DNA of 64,000 nt from Planctomycetota bacterium (GTDB taxonomy: Bacteria; Planctomycetota; UBA8108; JACQVS01), in NCBI GenBank assembly GCA_028280485.1, contig JANQLS010000202.1:1-64000 (forward strand), read 5' to 3'. The translations under genes were made by a program, and so were the position numbers. Positions 33,359-44,100 of this stretch are shown piece after piece; the first letter of the stretch is position 1, and every line of letters begins with the position of its first letter. The notes beneath the pieces were generated by a model. The model ran no database searches and was not told where the DNA came from. It saw nothing but the letters and a program-made list of their open reading frames with translations.

Positions 33359-35665
33359 TTATTTCCTCGGCGTCGTCGCAGGATTGTACTGACCTTGACG
33401 CTTTTGAGTCACGGTGACCTTCTTGATTTGATCACCAGGTTGGAGCTTCTTCAAGACATCCAAACCCGAGATGACTTTCCCGAATGGGGTATAAACACCA
33501 TTCCAGTAAGGAACGTCGTTGAGGCAGATCATGAATTGACCACCCGCTGAATCCGGCACGGGCTTCCCGTTCGCATCCATCTCCAAACACATGGTGAGAA
33601 CACCCGCCTTATGAGGCTTCGTGTTGTTGGCGGTTTCACTGGCGATACTGTATCCAGGTTGTCCCTTGTCAGAGTTATTAGGAGATCCGGTTCGTACGTA
33701 GTATCCATCCGCGCGATCGAGAATTTTCATCGAGGGGCTGGCAGTGTAGTAACCATTTTCAGCTAAGTTAACGAAGTTGGCGACTGTGTTACGGGCGTCA
33801 TCTTGGTAGAGTTCCACGGTCATCGATCCTTTGCTGGTTTCGATGATGGCTTGAGGAAGTTCTCGACCTTCGATGATTTTTGCCGTACTGGCTGTCTCTT
33901 GAGAGGTACTGGATTGAGTGTTCGATTGAGAAGTTGTTCCCTGAGAAGAAGCGGCTTTCTCAACCAACTCAGTAATTTGAGCACCAGCGACACTCTGAGG
34001 AGCATCGATCTTGCTGACGATGCTTACAGAGTCGATCGTCATGGTTCGACGTGAGATCAACTGATCTAAGATCTCTTGGCCTTCGACGAGCTTTCCGATG
34101 GGAACGTGTTGATCGTCCCAGCTGGGCTGACGCATCAAGCTGATGAAGAAGACACTTCCCGCTTCCCGGCTTCTTCCCCGAGCAGAAGCACGGGTGGCGA
34201 GTGAAAGCGTTCCCTTATCGTGAGGGATTTTTGATTGGTTGCTAACAAGGGCTCGACGATTTGGACCACTGGTACCGTCGTTTCGAGGACAGCCACCGCG
34301 GATGAAATTGTCTTTTCGAATGTCGAACATTCTCAAGCCATCATAGTATCCATCATTGACCAGACGTGAGAAATGGCGCACTCCTTGGAGTTGACGCTTC
34401 GAATCCAAGGCAAACCAAACGGGCTTGGTCTGACCTTTGAAAGTCATTTTTGCGTAGTATTGCTTCGAGGGTGAAGCGACCTCGTAAATACTGAGTGGGA
34501 CTTCCCGAGCTGAAGGGTAGGAAACTCGGTTGAAAGATTCATAAACGCCTTTAACTCGCACGCGAGATTTCGACAAAGTGCCCGTTACGGCTTTGTAAGC
34601 ATCACCTAAATTGGCGACTTCACCGGGGAACTGAGCGTTGAAGTTCTTGGTAAGGTTTTCGAGTGACCAAGAGAGCCAGTACCGACGGTTCGATTTTAAT
34701 TCTTTGAAGTAATCGTGAAGTAAAACGGTTCGACCAGTAGAAGAACGGCTGGGGAGATCCACGATAAAATTAGCTGGCTTAGTAGCGCCTTTCGTATCGA
34801 TCACCGCCTGATTACCATCTTGGTCTCTCAGTCCGAGACCCAATCCCCAAAGGCTGGGATCGAGTACTTTAGCGTCTTCTTTTCCAAGATTCGAAATCTG
34901 AATACTCACTTCGATACCACCTTTCGGGGGAATCGAGCGACGAGGAACTTCTAAGATGATGCTGACTCGGGATTGAGGGATAAAGACATTGGGAGTGACA
35001 GGAGGGTTGGGAGTTGCGGGAACACTGGGAAGAGTGATCGTCGAAACTTCAGTTTTGGTCTCTTGGGGAACGAGAGTATTGGTGTTGGTTTTCGTTTGGG
35101 TATTCGTTGTCGTTCCGTGGTTGTGACCTTCATGCGGGTCTTTTTTGACCGGCGTAGAAACGGTAGGATCTTTTTTGGGATCCTTCGTAGGCGTTAAGTT
35201 GGGCTTATCAGGTGTAGGGTTGTTTCCTTTAGGCCCTTTAGCTTTCGTATCTCGTTTTTGTTCGACGAAAATCAAGTGCCATCCGTAAGGGGTTCGGACG
35301 GGTTCCGAAACTTCACCATCGCTCAATTGAAAGGCAGCTTCAGAAAACTCGGGAACAAATTTGTTCCGGGTGTTCCAACCGAGGTCACCACCGGATCCCT
35401 TAGTGACGGGGTCCATCGAGTGATTTCGGCAAACTCGGATAAAGTTATTTCGGTTGACGCCCTTATTGACGAGCTCATCGAGAGCTGCTTCGGCCTCAGC
35501 CCGTTTTCTAACCAGAATGTGACGAACTTTAATCTCTTCGGCACTGGAAGCGACGGTAGGGAAAACAAATCCCGCGGCGACGAGAATAAATGCAAAAGTT
35601 AAGAGCCCGCGAGGGATTGCTCCCAAGGCTTCAAAACCACATTTTTCGGCAGCTGTCCTGAACAT
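33359..35665 (-). CDS. Three-domain peptidyl-prolyl isomerase: parvulin plus two cyclophilin domains
   Basis: A 768-residue exported protein. A signal-anchor-like hydrophobic stretch (about 18-42) precedes a parvulin domain (about 45-140, 'KVRHILVRKRAEAEAAL', 'GGDLGW', 'VRTPYGWHLIFVE'). Next come a Lys/Thr/Pro-rich linker with one His-rich patch (HEGHNHG), a beta-rich domain (about 235-400), a diverged cyclophilin domain (about 405-560) and a Gln/Ser/Thr linker. A better-conserved cyclophilin domain lies at about 605-760 ('TSKGSMTVELYQDDARNTV', 'GGQFMICL'). It probably assists folding in the periplasm. The ATG at 35665 has GGAG 7 bp upstream. Confidence 0.88.
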   Translation of the reverse strand: MFRTAAEKCGFEALGAIPRGLLTFAFILVAAGFVFPTVASSAEEIKVRHILVRKRAEAEAALDELVNKGVNRNNFIRVCRNHSMDPVTKGSGGDLGWNTRNKFVPEFSEAAFQLSDGEVSEPVRTPYGWHLIFVEQKRDTKAKGPKGNNPTPDKPNLTPTKDPKKDPTVSTPVKKDPHEGHNHGTTTNTQTKTNTNTLVPQETKTEVSTITLPSVPATPNPPVTPNVFIPQSRVSIILEVPRRSIPPKGGIEVSIQISNLGKEDAKVLDPSLWGLGLGLRDQDGNQAVIDTKGATKPANFIVDLPSRSSTGRTVLLHDYFKELKSNRRYWLSWSLENLTKNFNAQFPGEVANLGDAYKAVTGTLSKSRVRVKGVYESFNRVSYPSAREVPLSIYEVASPSKQYYAKMTFKGQTKPVWFALDSKRQLQGVRHFSRLVNDGYYDGLRMFDIRKDNFIRGGCPRNDGTSGPNRRALVSNQSKIPHDKGTLSLATRASARGRSREAGSVFFISLMRQPSWDDQHVPIGKLVEGQEILDQLISRRTMTIDSVSIVSKIDAPQSVAGAQITELVEKAASSQGTTSQSNTQSSTSQETASTAKIIEGRELPQAIIETSKGSMTVELYQDDARNTVANFVNLAENGYYTASPSMKILDRADGYYVRTGSPNNSDKGQPGYSIASETANNTKPHKAGVLTMCLEMDANGKPVPDSAGGQFMICLNDVPYWNGVYTPFGKVISGLDVLKKLQPGDQIKKVTVTQKRQGQYNPATTPRK

Positions 35666-36127
35666 GAACCTGCTCCGTTATATGAGTTGATTGATAAAGG
35701 TAGAAAATGTAATGGAACGATATGAATTCTTGGAGAATTCAAGCAACCCGGGAAAATGAGGGGGAAACCCGCAATTAAAGATCCCAGGTAATGTGAGAGT
35801 ACCCCGAAAATCTAAAAGCCGGAAACAAAGTAAGAAAATTGTTCCAAACCTCTAAATCCCCTTTAAATCCATCTCAGAGAGAATATCTAAGCTATTATCT
35901 TTAAATGAATAACAACACTCTCGAAAACTGAATTCACGATAGAAAAAGAGCTTTCGAAGTTAAAAAGCTGCGTCATTCAAAGGCAATTACAAGGTGCTAT
36001 CACTTTGATATACGGCGATCCACCATGATCTATTTCTGAGTTTTGGAGGGCGAAAATTATAACAGAACTCAGAATCTTGTCTATCGATACTGAGGCCCTA
36101 TTCTCATCTTCGGTTGACGGAATCGGA
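35666..36127. other. Intergenic region upstream of the PPIase gene
   Basis: About 460 bp with no gene. A TGAATTCT-N3-AGAATTCA inverted repeat at 35723-35741, some 58-76 bp before the PPIase start, could be an operator. The rest is AT-rich, and no terminator for pepA is obvious. Confidence 0.45.
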
Positions 36128-37729
36128 CTACTCCTGAGCCAATTCGATCAGCAATCTCACTGGGGCCCCCGTGGCCCCTCGAGGGGAATATCCTTCGGTG
36201 CGGTCACTCCAAGCCGTTCCGGCGACATCTAAGTGACACCAGGGAACTCCTTCGATAAATCGAGCGAGGAGTGCGGCTGCAGTGGTGGCTCCGGCGTACC
36301 TTCCCCCTGAGTTCTTCATATCGGCCGTCGCGCTCCGAATCTGATCAAAGTATTCTTGATATAAGGGAAGCTCCCAAACCCGTTCCCCTGACTTAGCGGC
36401 GGCTTTTCTAATTTTATCTGCCGCTTCGGGTTCATTGGTGAAGAGGCCGCTCACTCGATCGCCCAGAGCGACCATACAGGCTCCGGTGAGAGTGGCGATA
36501 TCGACGACCAGCTCCGGCTTGTATTTCTTGGAATAATCGAGGGCATCCGACATGATCAAGCGCCCCTCGGCATCGGTATTGACCACTTCGATCGTCAATC
36601 CCGAACGAGTTTTTAGTACATCCCCGGGTCGAGTCGCATTTCCATCGATCATATTCTCTGCGGCCGGGATCAGTCCGATAACGGGGCGAGCAGGCTTCAA
36701 TTGCCCGACAGCCGATAATGTGGCGAGGACGGCTCCCCCACCTGACATATCCATTTTCATGTCGACCATGCCACCCGCAGGTTTGATCGACAATCCACCC
36801 GAATCGAAGGTCACAGCCTTCCCCACTAAAACGATAGGAGGACGCTTTCCCGCCGGGCCAGTGGGCTCATATTTGAGGATGATCAGTTTACTGGGAGAGG
36901 AGCTCGCCTGTCCGACACCGATCAATGCTCCCATACCTTCTTTTTCGAGAGCTTTCGCATCGAGAACTTGGCAAGAGAGGCCACTCTTCTTAGCAACGCT
37001 GCGAGCCTTCTTAGCCAGATCGTGAGGCCTCAAAGCATTCGCCGGCGTATTGGATAGATCGCGAGAGAGGCTGACGGCCTCAACGACGATCTCGGCTTTA
37101 GCGAGTCGATTCTTCACCCGGTTGATCCCCGTGGTCAATTGGGGGCTGAAGAAAACTTCAAAATCAGGCAGGTCTTTCTTTTTCTTCTCAGTATGAAATT
37201 CTAAATACTGATAGGAACCTAATCCCCAACCTTCTGCGGCCGCACCCACGTACTCTTGCAAATCAGTGGCTACGGTCGGAGGAACAACTCCCGCATCAAA
37301 AGTTAATTTGGGTTGGTAGGCTTTAACGGAACGTTGTCGCCAATAGCCTTGGTTGACATCGACGATCCAACGAGCCGATTTATTTTTTCGAAGAGAATTT
37401 GGAAGAAGTCGAGAAACAGTACCGAAAGCTTTTCTTAGCTTCTCTGAGTTGAGCTGATCTTTCTTCCCTAAACCGATGGCGATGACGGTGACCCTCTTTT
37501 GTCCTATGGATTCGTGAATCCGAAGCGACTGTCCGAGACGACCTTCAAATCCTTCACCCTCTGCTTGCTGAGCCAAAGACTTGAGAATGGCAGCAGCGCC
37601 GCCGGCTTTTCCTAAGCTGGCTTCGAGTGAACTTTTCGAAAACTTTCGGGAATCGTCCTGAAAGCTTGTGAGAAGAAATAGGGAATCAGAATTCGATTTT
37701 CGACTTTGGGTCGTAACACGTGCTTTCAT
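36128..37729 (-). CDS. pepA: Leucyl aminopeptidase (M17 cytosol aminopeptidase)
   Basis: A 533-residue M17 enzyme. The metal and active-site motifs are 'GKAVTFDSGGLSIKPAGGM', 'MDMSGGGAVLATL' and the family signature 'NTDAEGRLIMSDAL'. The N-terminal 170 residues are the usual macro-like domain. It releases N-terminal amino acids using two metal ions and normally forms a hexamer in the cytoplasm. The ORF-track start is TTG; I prefer the ATG at 37729 ('MKARVTTQ'). It lies 204 bp beyond the acyl-CoA dehydrogenase gene, with an inverted repeat between them. Confidence 0.94.
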   Translation of the reverse strand: MKARVTTQSRKSNSDSLFLLTSFQDDSRKFSKSSLEASLGKAGGAAAILKSLAQQAEGEGFEGRLGQSLRIHESIGQKRVTVIAIGLGKKDQLNSEKLRKAFGTVSRLLPNSLRKNKSARWIVDVNQGYWRQRSVKAYQPKLTFDAGVVPPTVATDLQEYVGAAAEGWGLGSYQYLEFHTEKKKKDLPDFEVFFSPQLTTGINRVKNRLAKAEIVVEAVSLSRDLSNTPANALRPHDLAKKARSVAKKSGLSCQVLDAKALEKEGMGALIGVGQASSSPSKLIILKYEPTGPAGKRPPIVLVGKAVTFDSGGLSIKPAGGMVDMKMDMSGGGAVLATLSAVGQLKPARPVIGLIPAAENMIDGNATRPGDVLKTRSGLTIEVVNTDAEGRLIMSDALDYSKKYKPELVVDIATLTGACMVALGDRVSGLFTNEPEAADKIRKAAAKSGERVWELPLYQEYFDQIRSATADMKNSGGRYAGATTAAALLARFIEGVPWCHLDVAGTAWSDRTEGYSPRGATGAPVRLLIELAQE

Positions 37730-37768
37730 CCAGCTCTCGTTTCGGTTTCTCAATCAGCTTCATTAAAC

Positions 37769-37844
37769 GTAGCCAAATTCGCCAGAATTTGGGGAGTTTC
37801 AACTTAGATTGTTTGTTCCCCCAAATTCTGGCGAATTTGGCTAC
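37769..37844. repeat. Long inverted repeat (TAGCC family, copy 2)
   Basis: Arms GTAGCCAAATTCGCCAGAAT... and ...ATTCTGGCGAATTTGGCTAC are complementary over about 26 bp around a loop of about 23 nt. The ends and general pattern match the inverted repeat at 1800-1867. It lies between the acyl-CoA dehydrogenase gene and pepA and could act as a transcript-processing or attenuation hairpin. Confidence 0.8.
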
Positions 37845-37933
37845 GGGTGATTTTGGTGTGGAGAGGGTACATCACAAGGCCCTGGTTCTCAACTGGGGAG
37901 GCGCCCTTTGCCATTAAATCGAGATCGAGAGAT

Positions 37934-39112
37934 TCAGTCTCGAAGAATGTTTTTTGAGATGACGAGCCTTTGGATTTCACTGGTTCCTTCACCGATCTCC
38001 AAAAGCTTCGCATCGCGGTACAAGCGTTCGAGGGGGTACTCTCGGGAGTAACCGTTGCCCCCTAAGATTTGAATTCCCTCTTTACAGCACTTGACCGCCA
38101 TCTCGGAAGCGAAGAGTTTTGCCATCGCCGCTTCGGTCGTGTGATCCATTCCAAGCATTCTTCGCCGAGTAGCGTCGTAAACCAGTAAGGTAGCGGCGTG
38201 AATGGAGGTCGCCATATCGGCGAGCTTCATTTGAATCGCCCCGAGATTGGAGATGGGCTTCCCGAAGGCTTTTCGCTCTTGGGAGTAGGCCTTCGCGTGA
38301 TCCAAAGAACAACGAGCGAGTCCGATCGCCAAGGCTCCGATGCCGATGCGGCCCCCCTCCAAAGTCTTCATAAAATTGACGAATCCTTCGCCTTCTTTTC
38401 CCAGAAGGTTTTCCTTAGGAACACGGCAATCTTCAAAGATCACCTCGCAAGTATCTGAACCCCGAAGTCCGAGCTTTTCTTCCTTCTTACCGATCTTTAA
38501 GCCTTCCGTTTCTGCTTCGATAATGAAGGATGAAATCCCGTGGACTCCAGTGTTCTCTTTAGAGGTCCGAGCGGTGGCGACAAACACGCCCGCGCGTGAT
38601 GCATTCGTGATGTATAGCTTCGATCCATTGAGAACGTAGTGATCTCCATCCAAAACCGCCCGAGTCTGAGTGGCACCAGAATCACTACCAGCACGCGACT
38701 CCGTCAAGCCGAATGAACCTACTTTTTCACCCGAGGCTAAAGCTGGGAGATAACGTTCCTTTTGTTCTTCCGTTCCGAATTGAAGGATCGGTAAGGTCGC
38801 CAAGGAAGTGTGAGCCGAGACGGCTAAAGCGGTGGCCCCACACGCGTACGCGAGTTCTTCGATCATCAGAATATAAGAGATGAGATCAGCCCCGACTCCC
38901 CCGTACTCTTCAGGAACGGGCAGGCCTAAAAATCCCATTTCCGCTAATTTTTGAAAATGATCTTCGGGGAATTGACTGTCTTCATCAAACTGAGCTGCAT
39001 GGGGCGCAATTTCAGCTTGAGCGTATGCTTTCACTGCATCACGGAGATCTTCTTGCTCCGGAGTCCATTGAGTGACGACTCGTTCTTGACAACCGATTTC
39101 ATCGACTTTCAT
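37934..39112 (-). CDS. Acyl-CoA dehydrogenase (short/branched-chain type)
   Basis: A 392-residue flavoprotein with family landmarks '[12 protein letters not shown]', '[19 protein letters not shown]', '[12 protein letters not shown]' and the C-terminal '[19 protein letters not shown]'. It oxidises an acyl-CoA to the 2-enoyl-CoA, passing electrons to ETF. Chain specificity cannot be read with confidence. Its position after meaB and icmF suggests isobutyryl-, butyryl- or methylbutyryl-CoA. Its ATG overlaps the meaB stop by 4 bp. Confidence 0.92.
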   Translation of the reverse strand: MKVDEIGCQERVVTQWTPEQEDLRDAVKAYAQAEIAPHAAQFDEDSQFPEDHFQKLAEMGFLGLPVPEEYGGVGADLISYILMIEELAYACGATALAVSAHTSLATLPILQFGTEEQKERYLPALASGEKVGSFGLTESRAGSDSGATQTRAVLDGDHYVLNGSKLYITNASRAGVFVATARTSKENTGVHGISSFIIEAETEGLKIGKKEEKLGLRGSDTCEVIFEDCRVPKENLLGKEGEGFVNFMKTLEGGRIGIGALAIGLARCSLDHAKAYSQERKAFGKPISNLGAIQMKLADMATSIHAATLLVYDATRRRMLGMDHTTEAAMAKLFASEMAVKCCKEGIQILGGNGYSREYPLERLYRDAKLLEIGEGTSEIQRLVISKNILRD

Positions 39113-39891
39113 TTTAATACTTCCTTTCGATGTTCGGCGATTCCCTCGATCAGTTCTTTGAGGCCCGATCCTCGAATGGCTTCGGTTAAATAAACTTTAG
39201 GTTCCCAGCCGCTCTCTTGCTGAGCCCGACCTTGAAAATGACTGCGGTCACTCAGTTGCTGGTGAAAACGTTCGGCGGAGGCGTTATCCGCTCGATTAAC
39301 AACGAAGATGTGAGCGATTTCTAAGATCCCCGCTTTAAGAAGTTGAACTTCATCTCCTTGTTCAGGAGAAACAACGACCAAGACGGTATCGACGAGCTCT
39401 CTAACGGCAAGCTCCGATTGCCCGACTCCCACGGTCTCAAGAAAGATCCAAGGGTAGCCGGCAGCTTCTAAAATTTTGGCTGTCCAGAGAGATTCGTTTC
39501 CAATCCCTCCCGCTTCCCGGTGAGCGAGACTTCGAAAAAACACTCCGGGATCATCAGCGAGTTTAAATCCCGCAAGGCGTACTCGATCGCCGAGGAAGGC
39601 TCCGCCAGAAAATGGACTCGAAGGATCACTCGCAACGATACCTACGCGTTCTTCTTGTTCACGAAGTTCGCGAGATAGGGCAGCGACTAAGGTACTCTTC
39701 CCGACTCCGGGTGGTCCCGTGATACCGATGCGATGGGATTGCCCTCGCGGTCGACTTTCTAACCAAGTTCGAAGCTCTTCTCCCACGGAACTCTCTGAAT
39801 CTAAAACGTGAGTGATCGCGCGGCCGATCGCGAGATCATCCCCTCGTTCAATACCTTCGATGAGTTGGGAAGCGTTGTCTACAGATACCAT
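39109..39891 (-). CDS. meaB: MeaB/ArgK-type GTPase chaperone of B12-dependent acyl-CoA mutase
   Basis: A 260-residue G3E GTPase, shorter than the usual MeaB (about 310-330). Walker A is [10 protein letters not shown] (about 56), '[20 protein letters not shown]' is characteristic, 'ETVGVGQSE' is the switch region, and the base-specificity motif reads NRAD in place of NKxD. MeaB proteins gate cobalamin loading and protect the mutase. An internal GTPase also exists in the fused IcmF encoded upstream, so the run has two. It overlaps the downstream dehydrogenase by 4 bp and lies 5 bp from the upstream one. Confidence 0.88.
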   Translation of the reverse strand: MVSVDNASQLIEGIERGDDLAIGRAITHVLDSESSVGEELRTWLESRPRGQSHRIGITGPPGVGKSTLVAALSRELREQEERVGIVASDPSSPFSGGAFLGDRVRLAGFKLADDPGVFFRSLAHREAGGIGNESLWTAKILEAAGYPWIFLETVGVGQSELAVRELVDTVLVVVSPEQGDEVQLLKAGILEIAHIFVVNRADNASAERFHQQLSDRSHFQGRAQQESGWEPKVYLTEAIRGSGLKELIEGIAEHRKEVLK

Positions 39892-39896
39892 CTCGA

Positions 39897-41048
39897 TTAA
39901 GCTCCTAAGACACTCCGCGCGATCACCAATCTTTGGATCTCACTGGTGCCTTCATAAATTTCAGTGATCTTTGCATCGCGGAAGTAGCGCTCGACATCGA
40001 AGTCTTGGCAGTACCCCGCTCCCCCATGAACTTGTACAGCGTCAGTCGCCGCTTGATTCGCAACCTCAGAAGCGCAGAGCTTCGCCATCGCCGCGGCTTG
40101 AGTGTGATCTAAGCCTTGATCTCTCAACCATGCCGCTTTATGAGCGAGGAGTCTCGCGGACTCGATGCCCACGGCCATGTCGGCGACTTTCCACTGAATC
40201 GCCTGGAAGTCGGCGATTTTCTTTCCGAATTGCTCGCGTTGATTCGCGTAATCACGGGAGTCTTCCATACAAGCTCGGGCGATTCCGATGGCTTGAGCCG
40301 CAATTCCGATACGTCCTCCGTTGAGGGTATCCATCGCAATCTTGAACCCTTCGCCTTCTTCCCCCAATCGATTTTCCACGGGTACTTCGAGGTCATCAAA
40401 ACTTAACTCGGTAGTTTCTGAAGCTCGAATCCCCATCTTCAATTCTTTTTTGCCGACATTGAAACCAGGAGTTTTAGGATCGACTAAAAAGGCTGTGATC
40501 CCTTTACTTCTCAAACTCGGGTCTAAAGTCGCGAAAACGATGACGAGGCCGGCGAACGTTCCGTTGGTAATCCAAGCCTTCTGACCGTTGAGAACGTAAA
40601 CGTCCCCTTTACGCTCGGCTTTGGTTTGAATCGAAACGGCGTCACTACCGTAACCGGGCTCCGTGAGAGCATAAGCTCCGAAGCGTTCACCGCGAACCAT
40701 CTCGGGTAGGTAGCGTTTTTTTTGTTCCTCCGATCCAAACTTAACCAGAGGCCCTGAAACTAAGGAATTGTGAACGGAGAGAGCCACGCCCGTCGAGGCA
40801 CACGCTCGATTGATTTCTTCTAGGGCTAAGCAGAGGGCTCGATTTCCGAGCTCAGCCCCACCGTAAGCTTCTGGAACTAAAAAGCCTAAGAAGCCAAGCT
40901 CGGCTAAACCTTGAAGGTTTTTCATCGGCATCGATTCGGTACGATCAGCCTGACGAGCTCGGGGCTTGATCTCGTTTTCAGCGAAATCATGAGCTGTTTT
41001 TTGAATGAGTTGTTGCTCTTCAGATAGTTGAAAATCCATATCATCCAT
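39897..41048 (-). CDS. Acyl-CoA dehydrogenase (second copy)
   Basis: A 383-residue acyl-CoA dehydrogenase with 'FLGFLVPEAYGGAELG', 'YALTEPGYGSDAVSIQTKA', 'KAWITNGTFAGLVIVFA' and '[19 protein letters not shown]'. It is clearly homologous to, but distinct from, the enzyme at 37934-39112, so the two likely differ in acyl-chain preference. It sits between icmF (57 bp upstream) and meaB (5 bp downstream), which implies a joint pathway for short-chain or branched acyl-CoA turnover. The ATG at 41048 has a second Met (MDDMDF). Confidence 0.92.
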   Translation of the reverse strand: MDDMDFQLSEEQQLIQKTAHDFAENEIKPRARQADRTESMPMKNLQGLAELGFLGFLVPEAYGGAELGNRALCLALEEINRACASTGVALSVHNSLVSGPLVKFGSEEQKKRYLPEMVRGERFGAYALTEPGYGSDAVSIQTKAERKGDVYVLNGQKAWITNGTFAGLVIVFATLDPSLRSKGITAFLVDPKTPGFNVGKKELKMGIRASETTELSFDDLEVPVENRLGEEGEGFKIAMDTLNGGRIGIAAQAIGIARACMEDSRDYANQREQFGKKIADFQAIQWKVADMAVGIESARLLAHKAAWLRDQGLDHTQAAAMAKLCASEVANQAATDAVQVHGGAGYCQDFDVERYFRDAKITEIYEGTSEIQRLVIARSVLGA

Positions 41049-41105
41049 CCCGCTGAGTGTGGGCTACAAGAAAGGGATGCTGTGAATGCAAAGATCTCTC
41101 TTCGA

Positions 41106-44100
41106 TCACATCATCCTCCGATAAGCTCCCCCCACTTCGAACAAGGCATCTGAGATCTGACCTAGACTGGCGACCTTCACCGTATCCATCAATACTTCGA
41201 AAGTGTTACCGCCTTGACTCGCTACTTCTTTTAATCGAGCTAACTCTGTTTCAGCCTTGTCTAAATTTTGTTTTTGAAAGTCCCGTAATCTTTCGATTTG
41301 AAGATCTTTCTCTTCGGGCGTTGATCGCACCACCTGATGGGCGGGTATCGACGCCTCGGATTCTTCTTCATTTAAAAAAGTATTCACCCCGATTATCGGT
41401 CGCTCTCCGGTTTGCTTCGTACTTTCGTAAACATGAGACTCGTCTTGAATCTTGCCTCGGAGGTACCCCGTCTCCATCGCTCCGGGGATACCACCACGAG
41501 TGGAGATGCGTTCGAACTCATCGAGAACTGCTTCTTCTACCAAATCGGTGAGCTCTTCAAATAAATAAGAACCTTGGTTGGGATTCTCATTTTGAGAAGC
41601 GCCTAGTTCTTTTTGAACGATCAGTTGAATAGCTAAAGCCCGACGCACTGATTCTTCCGTCGGAGTGGTCACCGCTTCATCGTAGGCGTTCGTATGGAGA
41701 GAATTACATTGATCGAAATAAGCCATCAACGCTTGAAGAGTCGTTCGAATATCGTTGAAGGCCACTTCTCGAGCGTGAAGAGAACGCCCCGAAGTTTGAA
41801 TGTGATACTTTAATTTTTGGGCTCGCTCACTGGCACCGTATAAATCCTTGAGGACGATTGCCCAAATCCTTCGCGCCACTCTTCCGATGACGGAATACTC
41901 AGGATCTAATCCCATCGAAAAGAAGAAGGATAAGCTTGGGGCGAAAGCATCGACATTTAAGCCCCGCGATAAAAAGTACTCTACATAAGTGAGACCATTC
42001 GCCAAAGTGAAAGCTAACTGAGTGATGGGATTGGCTCCTGCTTCAGCGATGTGATAACCACTGATCGAGATCGAATAAAAATTCTTGATCTTCTGCTGAT
42101 CGAAGAATTCTTGAACATCTCCCATCATCTTCAAGGCGAACGGAGTCGAGAAAATACAGGTATTCTGGGCTTGGTCTTCTTTGAGAATATCCGCTTGCAC
42201 CGTGCCCCGTACGGATCTTAAGGCTTCGGTACGAAGGCGAATTTCTTCCTCCCGATCAGGAGACCGTCCTTCAGCCTCGACAAACGCTTCCAGTCGCTGG
42301 TCGATCGCCGTGTTGAAAAACATCGCCAATAAAATCGGCGCAGGTCCATTGATTGTCATCGACACACTCGTCGAGGGTGAACAGAGATCAAAGCCGTGAT
42401 AGAGGCGCTTCATATCGTCGAGGGTGGCGATACTGACTCCACTCTCCCCCACCTTTCCCCAGATATCGGGACGTTCAGCGGGATCATGGCCGTACAGGGT
42501 GACGCTATCAAATGCCGTCGATAAACGCTTTGCCGGTTGACCTTCACAGAGGAGGTGAAAACGCCTATTGGTTTTCTCAGGGGGGCCTTCGCCCGCAAAT
42601 TGACGAGTCGGATTTTCATCCCGTCGACGAAAAGGAAAGACTCCCGCAGTATAGGGAAAACTTCCCGGGAGGTTTTCTAATCTCAAAAACTTGACGAGTT
42701 GAGATCGGTTTTCAAATTTAGGAAGAGCCACTTTAGGGATGCGGGTACCTGAAAGACTTTCAGTAGCCGTTTGTACCTCAAACTGTCGATCACGAACCTG
42801 ATAGACAATTTTCTCACCCTGAAAAGACTCGTAGGTCGCTTCCCATCGATTTAATTCTTCAAGCAATGCAGGAGGTAATTGGGATCGCAGGCTTTCTTGA
42901 ATTTCTCTGAGCCGCTGTGCGCCCTCTTCACTTCCCTCTTCTTCTAAAACCGTTTTTGAAGTTGCTAAGGCATCCATTTTAGAAAGAAGATTGGAGTATT
43001 CGAAAGTTTGCTGTTTGTACTTTCTAACCGTATGAGCGGCTTCCCAAAGGTAATTTTCTCGCCCAGGAGGGATGAGTCCTTTAACTTTGAAATCGATTGA
43101 AACTGAACTTGGCTTAGATTCCTTTAATGACTCTAAACCGAGTTCTTGAAGACGTTCAGTAATTTTGAGATAGAGTTGCTCCACTCCTGAATCATTAAAG
43201 TGATGAGCACACGTACCGATCACTCGTTCATCAGGATTTTCAACTCCCGTACGCCGCAACTGTCGAATGACTTGCCCGACTGCGTCCTCGGCTCCCTGAC
43301 GGTCACTTTTGTTGAGGGCTATCCAATCGGCAAAGTCGAGCATATCGATTTTTTCGAGCTGAGTGGGCGCTCCGAACTCAGGAGTCATCACGTAGAGAGA
43401 CACATCCGCCACTTCTAAAATGGCAGCAGCTCCTTGCCCCGTTCCCGCGGTCTCTACGATGACAAATGAGAAACCGGATTTCGAAAAAGCTTCAATCGAA
43501 TCCTGAACTGCTTTTGATAGTTCGGTACCCGATTCCCGGGTCGCTAAACTTCTTAAATAAACCGAATCGCGATAGATCGCATTCATCCGTAAGCGATCGC
43601 CGAGTAGAGCTCCACCCGTTTTCCTTTTCGTAGGATCCACCGAGATAATGGCGATAGGAAGGGACCGAGAGTCTCTCCCGAATCGGAGAAGTAATTCATC
43701 GACTAACGAACTCTTACCGGCTCCACCGGGACCCGTGACTCCTAAAACCAATGCTTTATTATTGGGTGCAACCGACTTCAAGTCTTCGATCGAAACTCGA
43801 CCTTGTTCAAGCTGGTACAAGCAGTGACTCAGTTGAGCTTCTTGAGATCGGTCTAAAACTAAGCTTTGAGGATCTTGGCTTTCTTGACGATGGATTTCAG
43901 CTTCCGAAATGATCTCTTGAACCATTCCTTCGAGCCCTAACTGGCGACCATCTTCAGGAGTGAAAATTTTTGCTCGGGCAACCTCTGCAAGCATCGCGAC
44001 TTCTCGAGGTAAGATCACTCCACCACCACCACCGAATAGAGGCATGTCGGGTCGCCCAGAATCGATCAGAAGTTTTCTAAGGTACGGGAAGAATTCATTG

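Noticed and set aside
41057-41551. 164-aa plus ORF
   Set aside because: Antisense to the 3' end of icmF, with no domain features.
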